Shown here: positions 1 to 8,669 of the stretch, one piece after another
How the letters are laid out: every line of letters begins with the position of its first letter
Numbering within the stretch: the stretch's first letter is position 1
Source: Pseudomonas rhizoryzae
Lineage (GTDB): Bacteria; Pseudomonadota; Gammaproteobacteria; Pseudomonadales; Pseudomonadaceae
Reading direction: 5' to 3'
Length of the DNA: 64,000 nt
NCBI RefSeq assembly: GCF_005250615.1
Contig: NZ_SULM01000004.1
Location: forward strand, 248,001-312,000
The notes under the pieces: generated by a model
The model's database searches: none
What the model was told of the DNA's origin: nothing
Seen by the model: the letters and a program-made list of their open reading frames with translations, nothing else
Made by a program: the position numbers and the translations under genes

Positions 1-1767
1 GACGGCCGACCCTACAAGGTGGTCAAGTTCGCTACCGACGTGACCGCCGCGCAAATACAGGCGGCCGAGTTCCAAGGCAAGATGGCGGCCATCGACCGTG
101 CCCAGGCGGTGATCGAGTTCGATCTGCACGGCAATATTCTCGATGCCAACGAGAATTTCCTGTCCGCGCTTGGCTACAGTCTGGAAGAGGTGCGTGGCAA
201 GCATCACCGGATCTTTTGCGAGCCGGACTATGCGCGCTCGCCGGCCTATCGGCTGTTCTGGGAGAAGCTCGGACGTGGCGACTTCGATACCGGGCTGTAC
301 AAGCGCCGCGCCAGTGATGGTCGCCAGGTGTGGATCCAGGCGACCTACAATCCGATCCTCAATGCCGAGGGGCATCCCTACAAGGTGGTGAAGTTCGCCA
401 GCGACGTGACCGAAAGCCAGCTGCGCAACAGCGATTACGAGGGCAAGGTCGCCGCCATCGACCGTTCCCAGGCCATCGCCGAGTTTTCCGTCGACGGCAC
501 GGTGCTCACCGCCAACCGCAATTTCCTCCTGGCGCTGGGCTACCAGGCCGACGAGGTAGTGGGCAAGCACCACCGCATCTTCTGCCCCGACGACTACGCG
601 CGCTCGGCCGAATACCGGTTGTTCTGGGACAAACTGGCACGGGGCGAATTCGATGCCGGGGTGTACAAGAGGCGTAACAGCCGGGGTGAGGAGATCTGGA
701 TCCAGGCCACCTATAACCCGATCTTCGATGCCGACGGCAAGCCGTGCAAGGTGGTGAAGTTCGCGGTGGACATCACTGAAAGCCAGATCCGCAACAGTGA
801 CTATGCCGGGAAGGTGGCAGCCATCGATCGCGGCCAGGCGGTGATCGAATTCGATCTCACCGGCAAGATCCTCGATGCCAATCGCAACTTCCTGGCGACC
901 CTGGGCTATCGCCTGGAGGAAATCCGTCATCAGCATCACCGTATCTTCTGCGAGGACGAGTACGTGGCCTCGAGCGAGTACCGCGAGTTCTGGGCGCGGC
1001 TGGCCCAGGGCGAGGTGTTCGGTGGGCGGTTCATGCGGTTGAGTAAATTCGGCCAGCGGATCTGGATCCAGGCCACCTACAACCCGATCTTCGATGCCGA
1101 CGGCCAGGTGCACAAGGTGGTGAAGTTCGCCACCGACATCACCCGCCAGGTGGAAATGGAGCAACGTGTGCGGCAGAAGATCGAGCAGATGAATCTGTCG
1201 TTGCAGGCGCTGACCCAGTCCATCAATCAGATCGCCGAGACCACCGACGATGCCAACCGCATCGCCCGGCGTACGTTGGAGGAAGCGGAGCGCGGCTCTC
1301 TGACGCTTACTCGTTCGCTCGACGCCATGGAGACCATAGGCACTACCGCGGGAGGCATCCAGGATATCGTTCAGGTGATCAGCGATATCGCCAACCAGAC
1401 CAACATGCTGGCCTTCAACGCCGCCATCGAGGCGGCTCGTGCCGGTGAGCACGGGTTGGGCTTCTCGGTGGTAGCCGACGAGGTACGCAAGTTGGCCGAG
1501 AAGTCGTCCCAGGCGACCAAAGAGATCAACAAGCTGATTTTGGAGTCGGTCAAGAGCATTGCCCAGGGCAGCGAGATTTCCCGCAGCGTGGGCGAGGCGT
1601 TCGGTCTGATCGCGGAAGGGATGGGTAAGACCCAGAGATCCATCGAGGCCATCAATGGCTCTACCGCGCAGCAGCTCGACGATGCGGCGCGAGTCAACCA
1701 ACTGATCCAGGAGCTGGATGCGGTGACCAATGCGGCCAGCCCGCTTCCGGTCGGAGCGCGTTCGTGA
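1..1767 (+). CDS. Multi-PAS methyl-accepting chemotaxis-type protein (5' partial)
   Basis: The reading frame is open from the first base, so the N-terminus lies outside the window; 588 residues are visible. They hold three PAS domains starting near visible residues 27, 149 and 271, then a short methyl-accepting signalling domain. Each PAS unit carries a GKHHRIFC-like motif (QHHRIFC in the third) and a WIQATYNPI motif. The units repeat with an exact 366-nt period, and the first visible residues look like the end of a fourth copy. The signalling hairpin tip is seen in [20 protein letters not shown] near residues 468-487. No transmembrane segment is visible, so the protein is probably cytoplasmic and senses an internal cue such as redox or a ligand. 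The C-terminus lacks an obvious CheR-docking pentapeptide. The stop overlaps the next gene by 4 nt, which implies translational coupling to the CheW-like protein. PAS/MCP family membership is certain; the ligand is unknown. Confidence 0.9.
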   Translation, partial: DGRPYKVVKFATDVTAAQIQAAEFQGKMAAIDRAQAVIEFDLHGNILDANENFLSALGYSLEEVRGKHHRIFCEPDYARSPAYRLFWEKLGRGDFDTGLYKRRASDGRQVWIQATYNPILNAEGHPYKVVKFASDVTESQLRNSDYEGKVAAIDRSQAIAEFSVDGTVLTANRNFLLALGYQADEVVGKHHRIFCPDDYARSAEYRLFWDKLARGEFDAGVYKRRNSRGEEIWIQATYNPIFDADGKPCKVVKFAVDITESQIRNSDYAGKVAAIDRGQAVIEFDLTGKILDANRNFLATLGYRLEEIRHQHHRIFCEDEYVASSEYREFWARLAQGEVFGGRFMRLSKFGQRIWIQATYNPIFDADGQVHKVVKFATDITRQVEMEQRVRQKIEQMNLSLQALTQSINQIAETTDDANRIARRTLEEAERGSLTLTRSLDAMETIGTTAGGIQDIVQVISDIANQTNMLAFNAAIEAARAGEHGLGFSVVADEVRKLAEKSSQATKEINKLILESVKSIAQGSEISRSVGEAFGLIAEGMGKTQRSIEAINGSTAQQLDDAARVNQLIQELDAVTNAASPLPVGARS

Positions 1768-3233
1768 GCCTGGCTCAGGGCGTGGTGCGGATTGGCACCC
1801 TGGAGGTCGCCATTCCCGCCGAGGCCCTGGAGCGGGTGGTGTCCTGGCCGGAGCGCCTGGTCTCACATCCCAGCGCTGCGCCCTGGCTGCTGGGATTGTT
1901 CGAGTTGAGCGGGCGACCGCTGCCCTTGGTAGACGGCCATGCCTTGCTCGGCCTGCCCGTGCCTGATACACCGCGCAGTGTCGCGGTGATCCATCACGGC
2001 GGCGGTCGCTTCGGCCTGGGCATCGATGGCGTGGTGGATATCCTCACACTGGCGGACGAGGTGATCGACCGCTTGCAGGGCACTGCCGACCGGCTGTTGG
2101 GGCGGATCCATCTGGAGCCGCGCACGGGGCGGCTGGTGCATCTGCTCGACCTGGAGCTGTTGGTGAGGCTGCCGGGCTTCGAACTCAGCGCCGACTCGCC
2201 CAGGGATAGACGCGAACTGGTTGGCGCGGGTAATGGCCAGGAGCGCCTTTACCTGCTGTTCGAGTGCGACGGCCAGCGCCTGTGCCTGGATGCGGCGGTG
2301 GTACAGGAGTTGGTAGACCGGCCACAGTTGACGGCCAGCGAGTTCGCCAGCGATGCCTGCCGTCACGAGGTGCAGTTGCGTGGGCAGACGCTGCCGGTGC
2401 TGGAGTTGTCCGGGCTGTTGGGTCTTGCCGCGCCGGTGAGCGAGGGGCGCCAGCATCTGCTGGTGCTGGCCGCGGGGACCCAGGGCGAGTATCGCGTGGC
2501 TTTCGGCTTCGAGCGGCTGCTCGGCATGTGGCGACGCGATCCGGCGCACTGCACGCCGCTGCTCGGGTTCGGCCTTGCGCAGCCGGAGTTGCTGCACGGA
2601 GTGTTCGCCGATCCCGCGGGCGAGTCGGCCGTGGTGATCGATCATCGGGCGCTCGGCTGTCTGGAGGCGACGGTGGCCTATGCGCGCATCTATCGAACCG
2701 ATCGCAATCTGCTGGTCGAGCAGCACCGCCAAGGGCAGCGCCAGCCTTGTCTGACCTTCCTGGCAGGACTGCTGTTTGCCGTACCCCTGGAGCAGGTGGC
2801 CGAGGTATTGCCGCTTCCGGCGCGCTATCTGCGCCTCGGACAGGCCGATCCACGGTTGCTCGGTCTGATGGAAGTACGTGGCCAGCAGATCACGCTGATA
2901 TGCCTGCGGACTCTGGCGGGCGAGCGGAGCGTCGAGTCTGCCACCAGCGATCAGGTCATCGTGGTGCAGGGGCAGCAACGACGCCTGGGCTTCGTCGTGC
3001 AGCAGGTAGAGGCCATCGATACCTTCACCGGTTTGCGTGAGGATGCCCTGGCCCGTAGTTGGAAACCGCCGCTGGACGGCGGAGGGTTGCCGGCGCAACG
3101 GGCACAGAGCTGGGTGGGCGTCGGTACGCCGGGGAACAGCCGGCAGGCTACGCTGGTCGATCTCGCTGGTCTGGTTCGCCGCCTCGAAGAGGGGATTCGG
3201 CAGCCGGTGGCGGGTCTGGCCATAGCCGATTAG
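1764..3233 (+). CDS. Triple CheW-domain coupling protein
   Basis: This 489-residue protein is built from three consecutive CheW-like segments (about 5-150, 160-300 and 330-480). Each shows the typical pattern of a short hydrophobic strand, a VPLEQVAEV-like element and a final beta-rich GLV/VVVD-type segment. CheW domains bridge receptors to CheA, and multi-CheW proteins are thought to act as scaffolds or as adaptors for alternative signalling arrays. It begins at a GTG that overlaps the stop of the upstream receptor (GTGA). This tight coupling suggests equimolar production and a dedicated receptor-adaptor pair. No CheA, CheY or CheR is encoded nearby, so it must work with a kinase encoded elsewhere. 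The CheW assignment is confident from fold pattern; the partner is inferred. Confidence 0.82.
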   Translation: MSLAQGVVRIGTLEVAIPAEALERVVSWPERLVSHPSAAPWLLGLFELSGRPLPLVDGHALLGLPVPDTPRSVAVIHHGGGRFGLGIDGVVDILTLADEVIDRLQGTADRLLGRIHLEPRTGRLVHLLDLELLVRLPGFELSADSPRDRRELVGAGNGQERLYLLFECDGQRLCLDAAVVQELVDRPQLTASEFASDACRHEVQLRGQTLPVLELSGLLGLAAPVSEGRQHLLVLAAGTQGEYRVAFGFERLLGMWRRDPAHCTPLLGFGLAQPELLHGVFADPAGESAVVIDHRALGCLEATVAYARIYRTDRNLLVEQHRQGQRQPCLTFLAGLLFAVPLEQVAEVLPLPARYLRLGQADPRLLGLMEVRGQQITLICLRTLAGERSVESATSDQVIVVQGQQRRLGFVVQQVEAIDTFTGLREDALARSWKPPLDGGGLPAQRAQSWVGVGTPGNSRQATLVDLAGLVRRLEEGIRQPVAGLAIAD

Positions 3234-3483
3234 GTAAAGCCGTTCGTCGGATCGCTGAACGGTTGTGTGGCAGGCGAAGCGGCGCCGCCGGAATAGCCGT
3301 GGCTTCGGCCAAGCGAAGCCACGGGCGCAGACTAGAGCCGACGCGGTTTCGACCCGGGCAGCTCCTGGCGGCGGCGGCATGGCCTGGATCCGAGGATATG
3401 GTCAGACAACTCGTCCGGAGCTACGTCAAGAAATTTCCTGGCGCGTCGAACCAGAGAAAGACACAACTTTCCTGGGTGATCCC

Positions 3484-4797
3484 ATGTTCAACTCTTCGCT
3501 CAAACGCCGTATTGCCGAACTGGAAGCTGAGCTCGCCGAGCACCGGCAGGTCTCAGCGGCCTTCCATCAGGATTCGCTGCACGTGCTGTTGGACGCTCAG
3601 GGACGGATCGAGGATTTCAACGAGAATTTCGCGCTCTGCCTGGGCTACGCGCCGGGCAGCCTGACCGGGCGCACCCTCGATGACATCATTCCCGACTACG
3701 TGAAGTGCATGGACTGCTACCGCGATCTCAAGCGCAGTTTCAGCGAAGGGCGCCAGGCCAGCGGTATCTACCGCCTGCTGCGGGGCGCCGGTGGCGTGGC
3801 CTGGCTCTATGCGATCTGGACGCCGGTACGGGATACCCAGGGTCAGATCCGGCAGATCCGTTGCTATGCCTATGACCGTACCGAGCAGGTGGAAACCTCC
3901 ACCGAGCACTCGGGGATCATCAATGCCTTGCTGAGATCCACCGCGGTCATCGAATTCAACCTGGCTGGCGAGGTGTTGACCGCCAACGAGCGCTTCCTGC
4001 AGGGGATGGGCTACTCTCTGAGCCAGATCGTCGGCAAGCATCATCGGCTGTTCTGCACCCGCGACGAAGCGGAGTCGGCCGACTACCGCGCCTTCTGGGA
4101 GCGCTTGAATCGCGGCGACTACGTAGCCGGACGTTTCAAGCGGATCGACAGCCAGGGTCGCACCGTCTGGCTGGAAGCCTCCTATAACCCGGTGCTCAAT
4201 ACCCGCGGCGAGTTGTACAAGGTCATCAAGTTCGCCACCGTCATCACCGATCAGGTGGAGCAGGAGCTGGCCGTGGCCGAGGCGGCGCGGGTGGCCTTCG
4301 ACATTTCCCAGACCACCGACGAAAGCGCTCGTCAGGGAGCGGCGGTGGTGCAGGACACGGTGGCGGTCATGACCCGCATCGCCGACGAGATCCAGGTCGC
4401 CGCCAATGGCATCGAGGATCTGGGCAAGCAGTCCCTGGTGATCAGCGCCATCGTCAAGACCATCAGCGGCATCGCCGAGCAGACCAATCTGCTGGCGCTC
4501 AATGCCGCCATCGAGGCGGCGCGGGCCGGCGAGCAGGGGCGCGGTTTCGCCGTGGTGGCCGACGAGGTGCGCCAGTTGGCCGGGCGTACCAGCAAGGCGA
4601 CCGAGGAGATCGTCGGCGTGGTGCAGCAGAACCAGCAATTGGCGCAGACCGCGGTGGCCAACATGGCGGCGAGTCGGCAGCAGGCGGAGCAGGGGTTGCA
4701 ACTGGCGAACGATGCCGGGGTGCGCATCACCGAGATCCAGGACGGCGCCCGCCAGGTGGTCGGTGCTGTCAGCCAGTTCGCCCGGCGCCTTAACTGA
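3484..4797 (+). CDS. BdlA-like PAS-PAS-MCP signalling protein
   Basis: The 437-residue soluble protein has two PAS domains (about 20-125 and 130-250) and a C-terminal methyl-accepting signalling domain. The second PAS has GKHHRLFC and WLEASYNPV, closely matching the repeats of the receptor at the window start. The hairpin tip [20 protein letters not shown] lies near residues 332-351 and is fully conserved. Length and architecture match BdlA, the Pseudomonas biofilm-dispersion regulator (about 417 residues, PAS-PAS-MCP); I cannot tell whether this is an ortholog or a paralog. I chose the ATG at 3484 because the open frame upstream codes for a non-homologous arginine-rich stretch. Its Shine-Dalgarno is weak. 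Its last 8 bases overlap the stop region of the convergent phosphatase gene. Confidence 0.82.
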   Translation: MFNSSLKRRIAELEAELAEHRQVSAAFHQDSLHVLLDAQGRIEDFNENFALCLGYAPGSLTGRTLDDIIPDYVKCMDCYRDLKRSFSEGRQASGIYRLLRGAGGVAWLYAIWTPVRDTQGQIRQIRCYAYDRTEQVETSTEHSGIINALLRSTAVIEFNLAGEVLTANERFLQGMGYSLSQIVGKHHRLFCTRDEAESADYRAFWERLNRGDYVAGRFKRIDSQGRTVWLEASYNPVLNTRGELYKVIKFATVITDQVEQELAVAEAARVAFDISQTTDESARQGAAVVQDTVAVMTRIADEIQVAANGIEDLGKQSLVISAIVKTISGIAEQTNLLALNAAIEAARAGEQGRGFAVVADEVRQLAGRTSKATEEIVGVVQQNQQLAQTAVANMAASRQQAEQGLQLANDAGVRITEIQDGARQVVGAVSQFARRLN

Positions 4798-5425
4798 GGC
4801 GGGCTTCCGGATCCTTGGCGTCGTCGGCCCAGTCCGCGGCGCTGTACCAGCGGTAGCCGCTCTCATCGAGTTCCAGCCAGCGACCCTGGTGGATGACGAG
4901 CTGGGTGGCTACGCTCGGTGCGGCTAGCCCGGTTGCCACCAGCAGGCTGCGGATCAGCCCGCCATGGGCGACCAGCAGGGTCGGTCCCGCGAGGCTGGCC
5001 AGCAGCGGGCGCACGCGTTCAGCGGCATCCGCGTAGCTTTCGCCGCCGGGCGCGCGGAAGTCATAGGGCGCGCGGGCCCGCTGGGCATGTTCCTGGGGAT
5101 AGCGCGCGGCGATGGTCTGGGCATCCAGGCCTTCCCATTCGCCAAAGGCTTTTTCCGCCAGGCGGGCGTCGGTTCCCCGGGAGCGGGGGCTGCTTGGGTG
5201 TTGCGCCAGGATCAGGTCCAGCGTCTCGCTCGCCCGTATCAGAGGACTGCTCAGGCAGGCGAAGGTAGTGAGGTCGAAACGCTCGCGCAGGGCAAGGCCG
5301 ACGGCCTGCGCCTGGGCGCGTCCGCGGGCGTTGAGCGGAATGTCCTGGCGACCCTGCAGGCGGCCGCTGGCGTTCCAGTCGGTTTCGCCGTGACGGATCA
5401 CCAGCAAGGGGAAGGGTAGTGACAA
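4790..5425 (-). CDS. Histidine phosphatase (phosphoglycerate mutase-like) family protein
   Basis: The 211-residue protein carries the catalytic RHGETDWN motif at residues 11-18, whose histidine forms the phosphohistidine intermediate, and a second conserved histidine in [11 protein letters not shown] near residue 150. A conserved glutamate sits in the FGEWEG segment. The family includes cobalamin CobC-type phosphatases, GpmB-like enzymes and broad acid phosphatases; the substrate cannot be told from sequence. The start at 5425 is a TTG, 5 nt after the stop of the upstream sensor kinase gene, so the two genes form a minus-strand operon. Translation probably depends on reinitiation, since I see no clear ribosome binding site. 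It overlaps the convergent BdlA-like gene by 8 nt. Confidence 0.8.
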   Translation of the reverse strand: MSLPFPLLVIRHGETDWNASGRLQGRQDIPLNARGRAQAQAVGLALRERFDLTTFACLSSPLIRASETLDLILAQHPSSPRSRGTDARLAEKAFGEWEGLDAQTIAARYPQEHAQRARAPYDFRAPGGESYADAAERVRPLLASLAGPTLLVAHGGLIRSLLVATGLAAPSVATQLVIHQGRWLELDESGYRWYSAADWADDAKDPEARLS

Positions 5426-5430
5426 GGGCG

Positions 5431-6609
5431 TCAGTCCAGAGCGGTGGGAAGGGTCAGGGTGAAGTGCTGGCGACCGTCCAGCGTGCGGGCGGTGAGGCTG
5501 CCGCCGTGGCCCCGAACGATCTCCCGGGCCAGATACAACCCGAGGGCGAGACCTGCCGGACTGCCCGTAGCGGACGGGACCAGCACAGGCCGGAAGCTCT
5601 GGGCGGGTGCGTCAGGTTGCATTGGCGTACCTGGGCCTTCCACTTTGAGGAGATAGGCGCGCTCCCTGATTTCGCCGCTCAGGTGAATGATCTGGCCCGA
5701 CGCCGTCTGGTTCGCAGTGTAATCCAGAAGCGCTTCCAACGCCTGCAGCAGGCGCGGCAGATCCAGGCGCACGGTGGCGGGCAAGGTCGGTAGGGCGGTG
5801 TGGAAAACCGGGTCGGGATAGCGTCCTCGCAGGCTGGCGACCAGGGCTTCGATATGGCCGTTCATCCCTTCGACCGCCGTCGGCTTCAACAGCGGGCCAT
5901 GGCCCAGCCGTGCGCGAACGAAATCGGCCGCCTCGGCGCTGCGTCGTGCCAGGCGCCGGGCCTCGGCCTGCCAGCGTTGCGCGGCGGGAAGCTGCTCGAT
6001 GCCCTCGGTCGCCGCCGACGCCAGGGCGTGCAGCGGTCGTTGAAGGTCCTGTTCGAATAGCACCAGCAACTGGTCATGCAAGGCCTGCAGGTCGGTCTCG
6101 CCACGCGGACCTGGGGCTTCGTCGCGCCGCTGTTCCTCGCGGGCGATCAACTCGCCCAGCAGCCGGGCGAAACCCTCCAGGCTGCCGATCACCGCGGGTT
6201 GCTCGAGCAGGGGAGCAGGCTGCCGATCGAATCCGCACAGGGTGCCGAAGAAGGTCCCGTTGGGGCGGAACACCGGTAGCGACAGATAGCTCTTCCAGCC
6301 GTAGCGTTGGGGCAGCGGATGGTCACAGTAGGTGGCGTCCTGGGCCACGTCGGCGATGATCACGGCATCGTGGGAGGAGCGCACGTGGTCGCAGAAGGTG
6401 GCTTCGAGTTCGAGCTCGGTGCCCACGGTCAGGCCGTAGTCCAACCGGTCGTGTACGGCGCAGGCGATCCAGCGCTCTGCGGAGACTTCCGCCACGGCGG
6501 CGAACTTCAGGCCGCTGAGATCGCAGGCGACCTTGAGCAGCGTAGCGACGGCGTCGAGCGAATTCAGCAAGTCGATGCTCTCGACGGCGCTGGAATGTTG
6601 ATCAGGCAT
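5431..6609 (-). CDS. GAF-domain sensor histidine kinase with degenerate phosphoacceptor site
   Basis: This is a 392-residue cytoplasmic protein. A GAF domain occupies about residues 18-155 (features FCDHV, YLSLPV, GTLCGFD). A HisKA/HATPase-like region follows. The H-box reads FEQDLQRPL at residues 185-193, where active kinases have xHDLRxPL; the phosphoacceptor position is therefore Gln187. The ATPase part has an N-box-like segment (ALEALLDYTANQT) and a well kept G2 box (GLALGLYLAREIV, near 353), but the DxG-type G1 motif is replaced by VEGPGTP. It could be a non-phosphorylating sensor, an allosteric ATP/GAF switch, or could use the nearby His194. It is the first gene of a two-gene operon with a histidine phosphatase. 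No response regulator is adjacent. Confidence 0.75.
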   Translation of the reverse strand: MPDQHSSAVESIDLLNSLDAVATLLKVACDLSGLKFAAVAEVSAERWIACAVHDRLDYGLTVGTELELEATFCDHVRSSHDAVIIADVAQDATYCDHPLPQRYGWKSYLSLPVFRPNGTFFGTLCGFDRQPAPLLEQPAVIGSLEGFARLLGELIAREEQRRDEAPGPRGETDLQALHDQLLVLFEQDLQRPLHALASAATEGIEQLPAAQRWQAEARRLARRSAEAADFVRARLGHGPLLKPTAVEGMNGHIEALVASLRGRYPDPVFHTALPTLPATVRLDLPRLLQALEALLDYTANQTASGQIIHLSGEIRERAYLLKVEGPGTPMQPDAPAQSFRPVLVPSATGSPAGLALGLYLAREIVRGHGGSLTARTLDGRQHFTLTLPTALD

Positions 6610-6712
6610 AGCAGTGCGGCTCTGCAGCGGTTCGAGCCCTGAACGCTAGGCCACGCCGCGTCGGAGGGCAACCTTCATTCGCGCCTGGGCGAGTCGCCGG
6701 TGAAGGCGTCGG

Positions 6713-6796
6713 CTAACCGATGAGATCGGTGGCGTACGCGAGAACGGTGAGGCAGAGCAGGATGAACAGCAAGCTGCCTGGGGTGATTCTTTTCAT
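6713..6796 (-). CDS. Putative 27-residue membrane miniprotein
   Basis: A short frame reads MKRITPGSLLFILLCLTVLA followed by YATDLIG and a TAG stop. It has a positively charged start, then a 13-15 residue hydrophobic stretch that could span the inner membrane. A strong purine-rich ribosome binding site (GAGAGG) lies 9 nt upstream of the ATG, much better than chance. It stands alone in a 0.6-kb gap, upstream of and on the opposite strand to tyrS. Function is unknown. Small hydrophobic proteins of this size often modulate membrane sensors or transporters. It is too short for routine gene callers, so it may be missing from databases. Confidence 0.5.
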   Translation of the reverse strand: MKRITPGSLLFILLCLTVLAYATDLIG

Positions 6797-7071
6797 CAGC
6801 GAGATCCTCTCACTCAAGGCCTGTTCCTTGTCCAGGCACGCCTGGCGTGATGAAAACGGTGCGGTACACCTCGATGGTCGAAGTGGATAGGTTCATCTCT
6901 GCGTCTCGATACTGCTGGCAAAGGACAGCTGTCGGAACGTCACTGTCGCCGTTCGTTCAGCGGGTACCAGGGGAGGTGCGACGTCTGGTCGAAGCGGCGG
7001 CGCGAACGGTTTGCCCGGCTGGCGCGCCTTGCGGTTGCCAAGCGATGGACGACCCGGTAGCGTGGCGACCC
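6797..7071. other. Intergenic region upstream of the tyrS leader
   Basis: About 275 bases without a convincing gene. An open frame from 6847 runs in phase into the tyrosine-rich leader, but its first 75 codons have no recognisable protein character and no ribosome binding site, so I do not call it. The region should hold the promoters of the minus-strand miniprotein and of the tyrS leader transcript. I could not fix either with confidence. Confidence 0.4.
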
Positions 7072-7134
7072 ATGCGAACCTTCCTTTGCCCCATCAGCGC
7101 CTATTACTACTACCTGACCGACATCGGGTGGTAG
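7072..7134 (+). CDS. Putative tyrosine-rich leader peptide of tyrS
   Basis: The 20-residue frame reads MRTFLCPISAYYYYLTDIGW. Codons 11-14 are four consecutive tyrosine codons (TAT TAC TAC TAC, 7102-7113), and the stop lies 91 bases before the start of tyrosyl-tRNA synthetase. Runs of the cognate codon in a short frame just before a biosynthetic or synthetase gene are the hallmark of ribosome-mediated attenuation (compare the trp, his and pheST leaders of enterobacteria). The Tyr codons sit inside a hairpin arm (CTACTACC, 7107-7114) that can pair with GGTGGTAG (7127-7134) over the end of the leader. A ribosome stalled for charged tRNA-Tyr would keep that hairpin open. The leader lacks a strong Shine-Dalgarno (only weak G-rich bases upstream), which is the main doubt. 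Confidence 0.6.
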   Translation: MRTFLCPISAYYYYLTDIGW

Positions 7135-7223
7135 GGACTGCGCTGCATGACCGAACCGCCTAGGGCGGCTCGGTCAAGGCAAGTCCTCCCGGTCTCCCTG
7201 GCACCGTCCAGCTACAGGAGACC
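7107..7223 (+). promoter_or_regulatory. Candidate tyrosine attenuator with a hairpin hiding the tyrS ribosome binding site
   Basis: Three nested structures follow each other. Hairpin 1:2 pairs CTACTACC (7107-7114, in the Tyr codons) with GGTGGTAG (7127-7134). Hairpin 3:4 pairs TGACCGAACCGCC (7148-7160) with GGCGGCTCGGTCA (7164-7176), with one mismatch and a 3-nt loop. A third hairpin pairs GGTCTCC (7191-7197) with GGAGACC (7217-7223), which contains the tyrS Shine-Dalgarno GGAG; an inner CTGG/CCAG stem (7198-7201/7208-7211) stabilises it. Segment 2 (GGTGGT) can instead pair with segment 3 (ACCGCC, 7155-7160), giving an antiterminator-like switch. Hairpin 3:4 is not followed by a T-run, so control may be translational or Rho-dependent rather than classical intrinsic termination. 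The pairings are seen; the mechanism is inferred. Confidence 0.55.
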
Positions 7224-7225
7224 CC

Positions 7226-8467
7226 ATGGACAGCACCACCCAAGACCTGCTCGCCACCCTCGAAGCCCGCGGCTTCGTCCATCAGACCACCGACCGTGAC
7301 GGTCTCGCGCGCGCCTTCGCCGCCGGGCCGGTGACCGGTTACCTCGGATTCGACGCCACGGCCGACAGCCTGCACGTCGGCCACCTGCAGGGCCTGATGC
7401 TGATGCGCTGGCTGCAGCGCGCCGGCCATCCCATCCTGCTGTTGATCGGCGGCGCCACCACCCGCATCGGCGACCCGAGCTTTCGCGACAGCAGCCGACC
7501 GGTGCTGACCCAGGGCCAGATCGCCCTGAACATGGCCGGCATCGCCAAGGCCTTCCACCGCTATCTCGAGGTCGGCGATGGTCACGGTCGCGCCCAGGTA
7601 GTGGATAACGCCGAATGGCTCGACGGCCTCGGCTACCTGGACTTCCTCGGCGCCGTGGGCCGGCACTTTTCCATCAATCGACTGCTGACCTTCGATGCGA
7701 TCAGGAGTCGCCTCGACCGCGAGCATTCGCTGTCCTTCGAAGAATTCGGCTACACCCTCTTGCAGGCCTACGACTTCGTCGAGCTGTCGCGGCGCTATGG
7801 CTGCACCTTGCAGCTGGGTGGCGCCGACCAGTGGGCCAACATCATCAATGGGGTGGAGTTGTCGCGGCGCCAGGGCGGCCCTCAGCTGTATGGCCTGACC
7901 ATACCGCTGCTGGCCACCCGCGACGGACGCAAGATGGGCAAGTCGGCCCAGGGGGCGGTCTGGCTGAACGCGGAGCGGTTGCCGGCCTTCGATTTCTGGC
8001 AGTTCTGGCGCAATTGCGACGATGGGGACGTCGAGCGGTTCCTGGCGCTGTTCACCGAGCTGCCACTGGACGAGGTGCGCCGGCTCGGCGCCCTGGGCGG
8101 CGCGGAAATCAATCTGGCCAAGACGGTGCTGGCCAACGAGGCGACCCGGCTCGCCCATGGCGAGGCTGCGCAGCGCGAAGCCGCAGCGGCAGCCGCCGCG
8201 GTGTTCGCCGAGCGGGACGGCACCGGCCAGCTGCCGGAGCTCATCCTGAGCCGCGCACGGCTGGCGGCGGGCGTCAGCCTGGTCGAGTTGCTGGTGGACG
8301 CTGGCTTGCAGCCCTCACGCGGTGCGGTGCGTCGCCTGGCGGAAGGTGGCGGCCTGCGGCTGGACGAACAGCCGGTGGACCCGGATGTTCGCTTGGCGGC
8401 GACGGACGCCGGGCGGCGGGTGAGCCTGGGCAAGAAAAGACATCTACGTATCGCGCTGGTGGATTGA
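7226..8467 (+). CDS. tyrS: Tyrosyl-tRNA synthetase
   Basis: The 413-residue class I synthetase charges tRNA-Tyr with tyrosine in the cytoplasm. The ATP-binding HIGH signature appears as HVGH at residues 50-53, and the KMSKS loop as KMGKS at 236-240. GGADQWANI forms part of the tyrosine/tRNA site. A C-terminal S4-like RNA-binding domain covers about residues 345-410 ([20 protein letters not shown]). Pseudomonas species often have two TyrRS types; which one this is cannot be settled here. The start is preceded by GGAG with 5-nt spacing, and this binding site is buried in a hairpin. A tyrosine-codon leader lies upstream, so expression is probably tuned to tyrosine-tRNA charging. A 15-bp hairpin 110 bases downstream ends the unit. 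Confidence 0.95.
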   Translation: MDSTTQDLLATLEARGFVHQTTDRDGLARAFAAGPVTGYLGFDATADSLHVGHLQGLMLMRWLQRAGHPILLLIGGATTRIGDPSFRDSSRPVLTQGQIALNMAGIAKAFHRYLEVGDGHGRAQVVDNAEWLDGLGYLDFLGAVGRHFSINRLLTFDAIRSRLDREHSLSFEEFGYTLLQAYDFVELSRRYGCTLQLGGADQWANIINGVELSRRQGGPQLYGLTIPLLATRDGRKMGKSAQGAVWLNAERLPAFDFWQFWRNCDDGDVERFLALFTELPLDEVRRLGALGGAEINLAKTVLANEATRLAHGEAAQREAAAAAAAVFAERDGTGQLPELILSRARLAAGVSLVELLVDAGLQPSRGAVRRLAEGGGLRLDEQPVDPDVRLAATDAGRRVSLGKKRHLRIALVD

Positions 8468-8576
8468 AGAGGAGGTAACGGGTCGGGAGGCGTAGGTGAC
8501 CACCTCCGAGTCCCGTGTGGCCAGGCGGGCGGTGCCTTTCTCGACCAACGGGGCAGGTCGTTGCCCTGGTGACAGT

Positions 8577-8613
8577 GGGCCGAATCGCTCAGCGCAGGTG
8601 AGCGATTCGGCCC
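8577..8613 (+). terminator. Strong stem-loop after tyrS
   Basis: A perfect 15-bp inverted repeat, GGGCCGAATCGCTCA (8577-8591) and TGAGCGATTCGGCCC (8599-8613), closes on a 7-nt loop and is followed by only two T residues. It probably ends the tyrS transcript or protects its 3' end, and separates it from the beta-oxidation operon. Confidence 0.6.
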
Positions 8614-8669
8614 TTGTCCGACCTCTGCTCGGGTCCGAAGATGCCGGCATCATCTCGGGGAGCTAGCCC

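Noticed and set aside
1863-3380. Minus-strand 505-codon frame opposite the triple-CheW gene
   Set aside because: Low-complexity Gln/Arg-rich translation without motifs; shadow of the coding strand.
6847-7134. 95-codon frame running into the tyrS leader
   Set aside because: Only the last 20 codons make sense as a leader; the rest has no protein character. I call just the short leader.
7148-7176. Hairpin 3:4 as a classical intrinsic terminator
   Set aside because: No T-run follows it, so I do not call it a terminator; it is kept as part of the regulatory structure.
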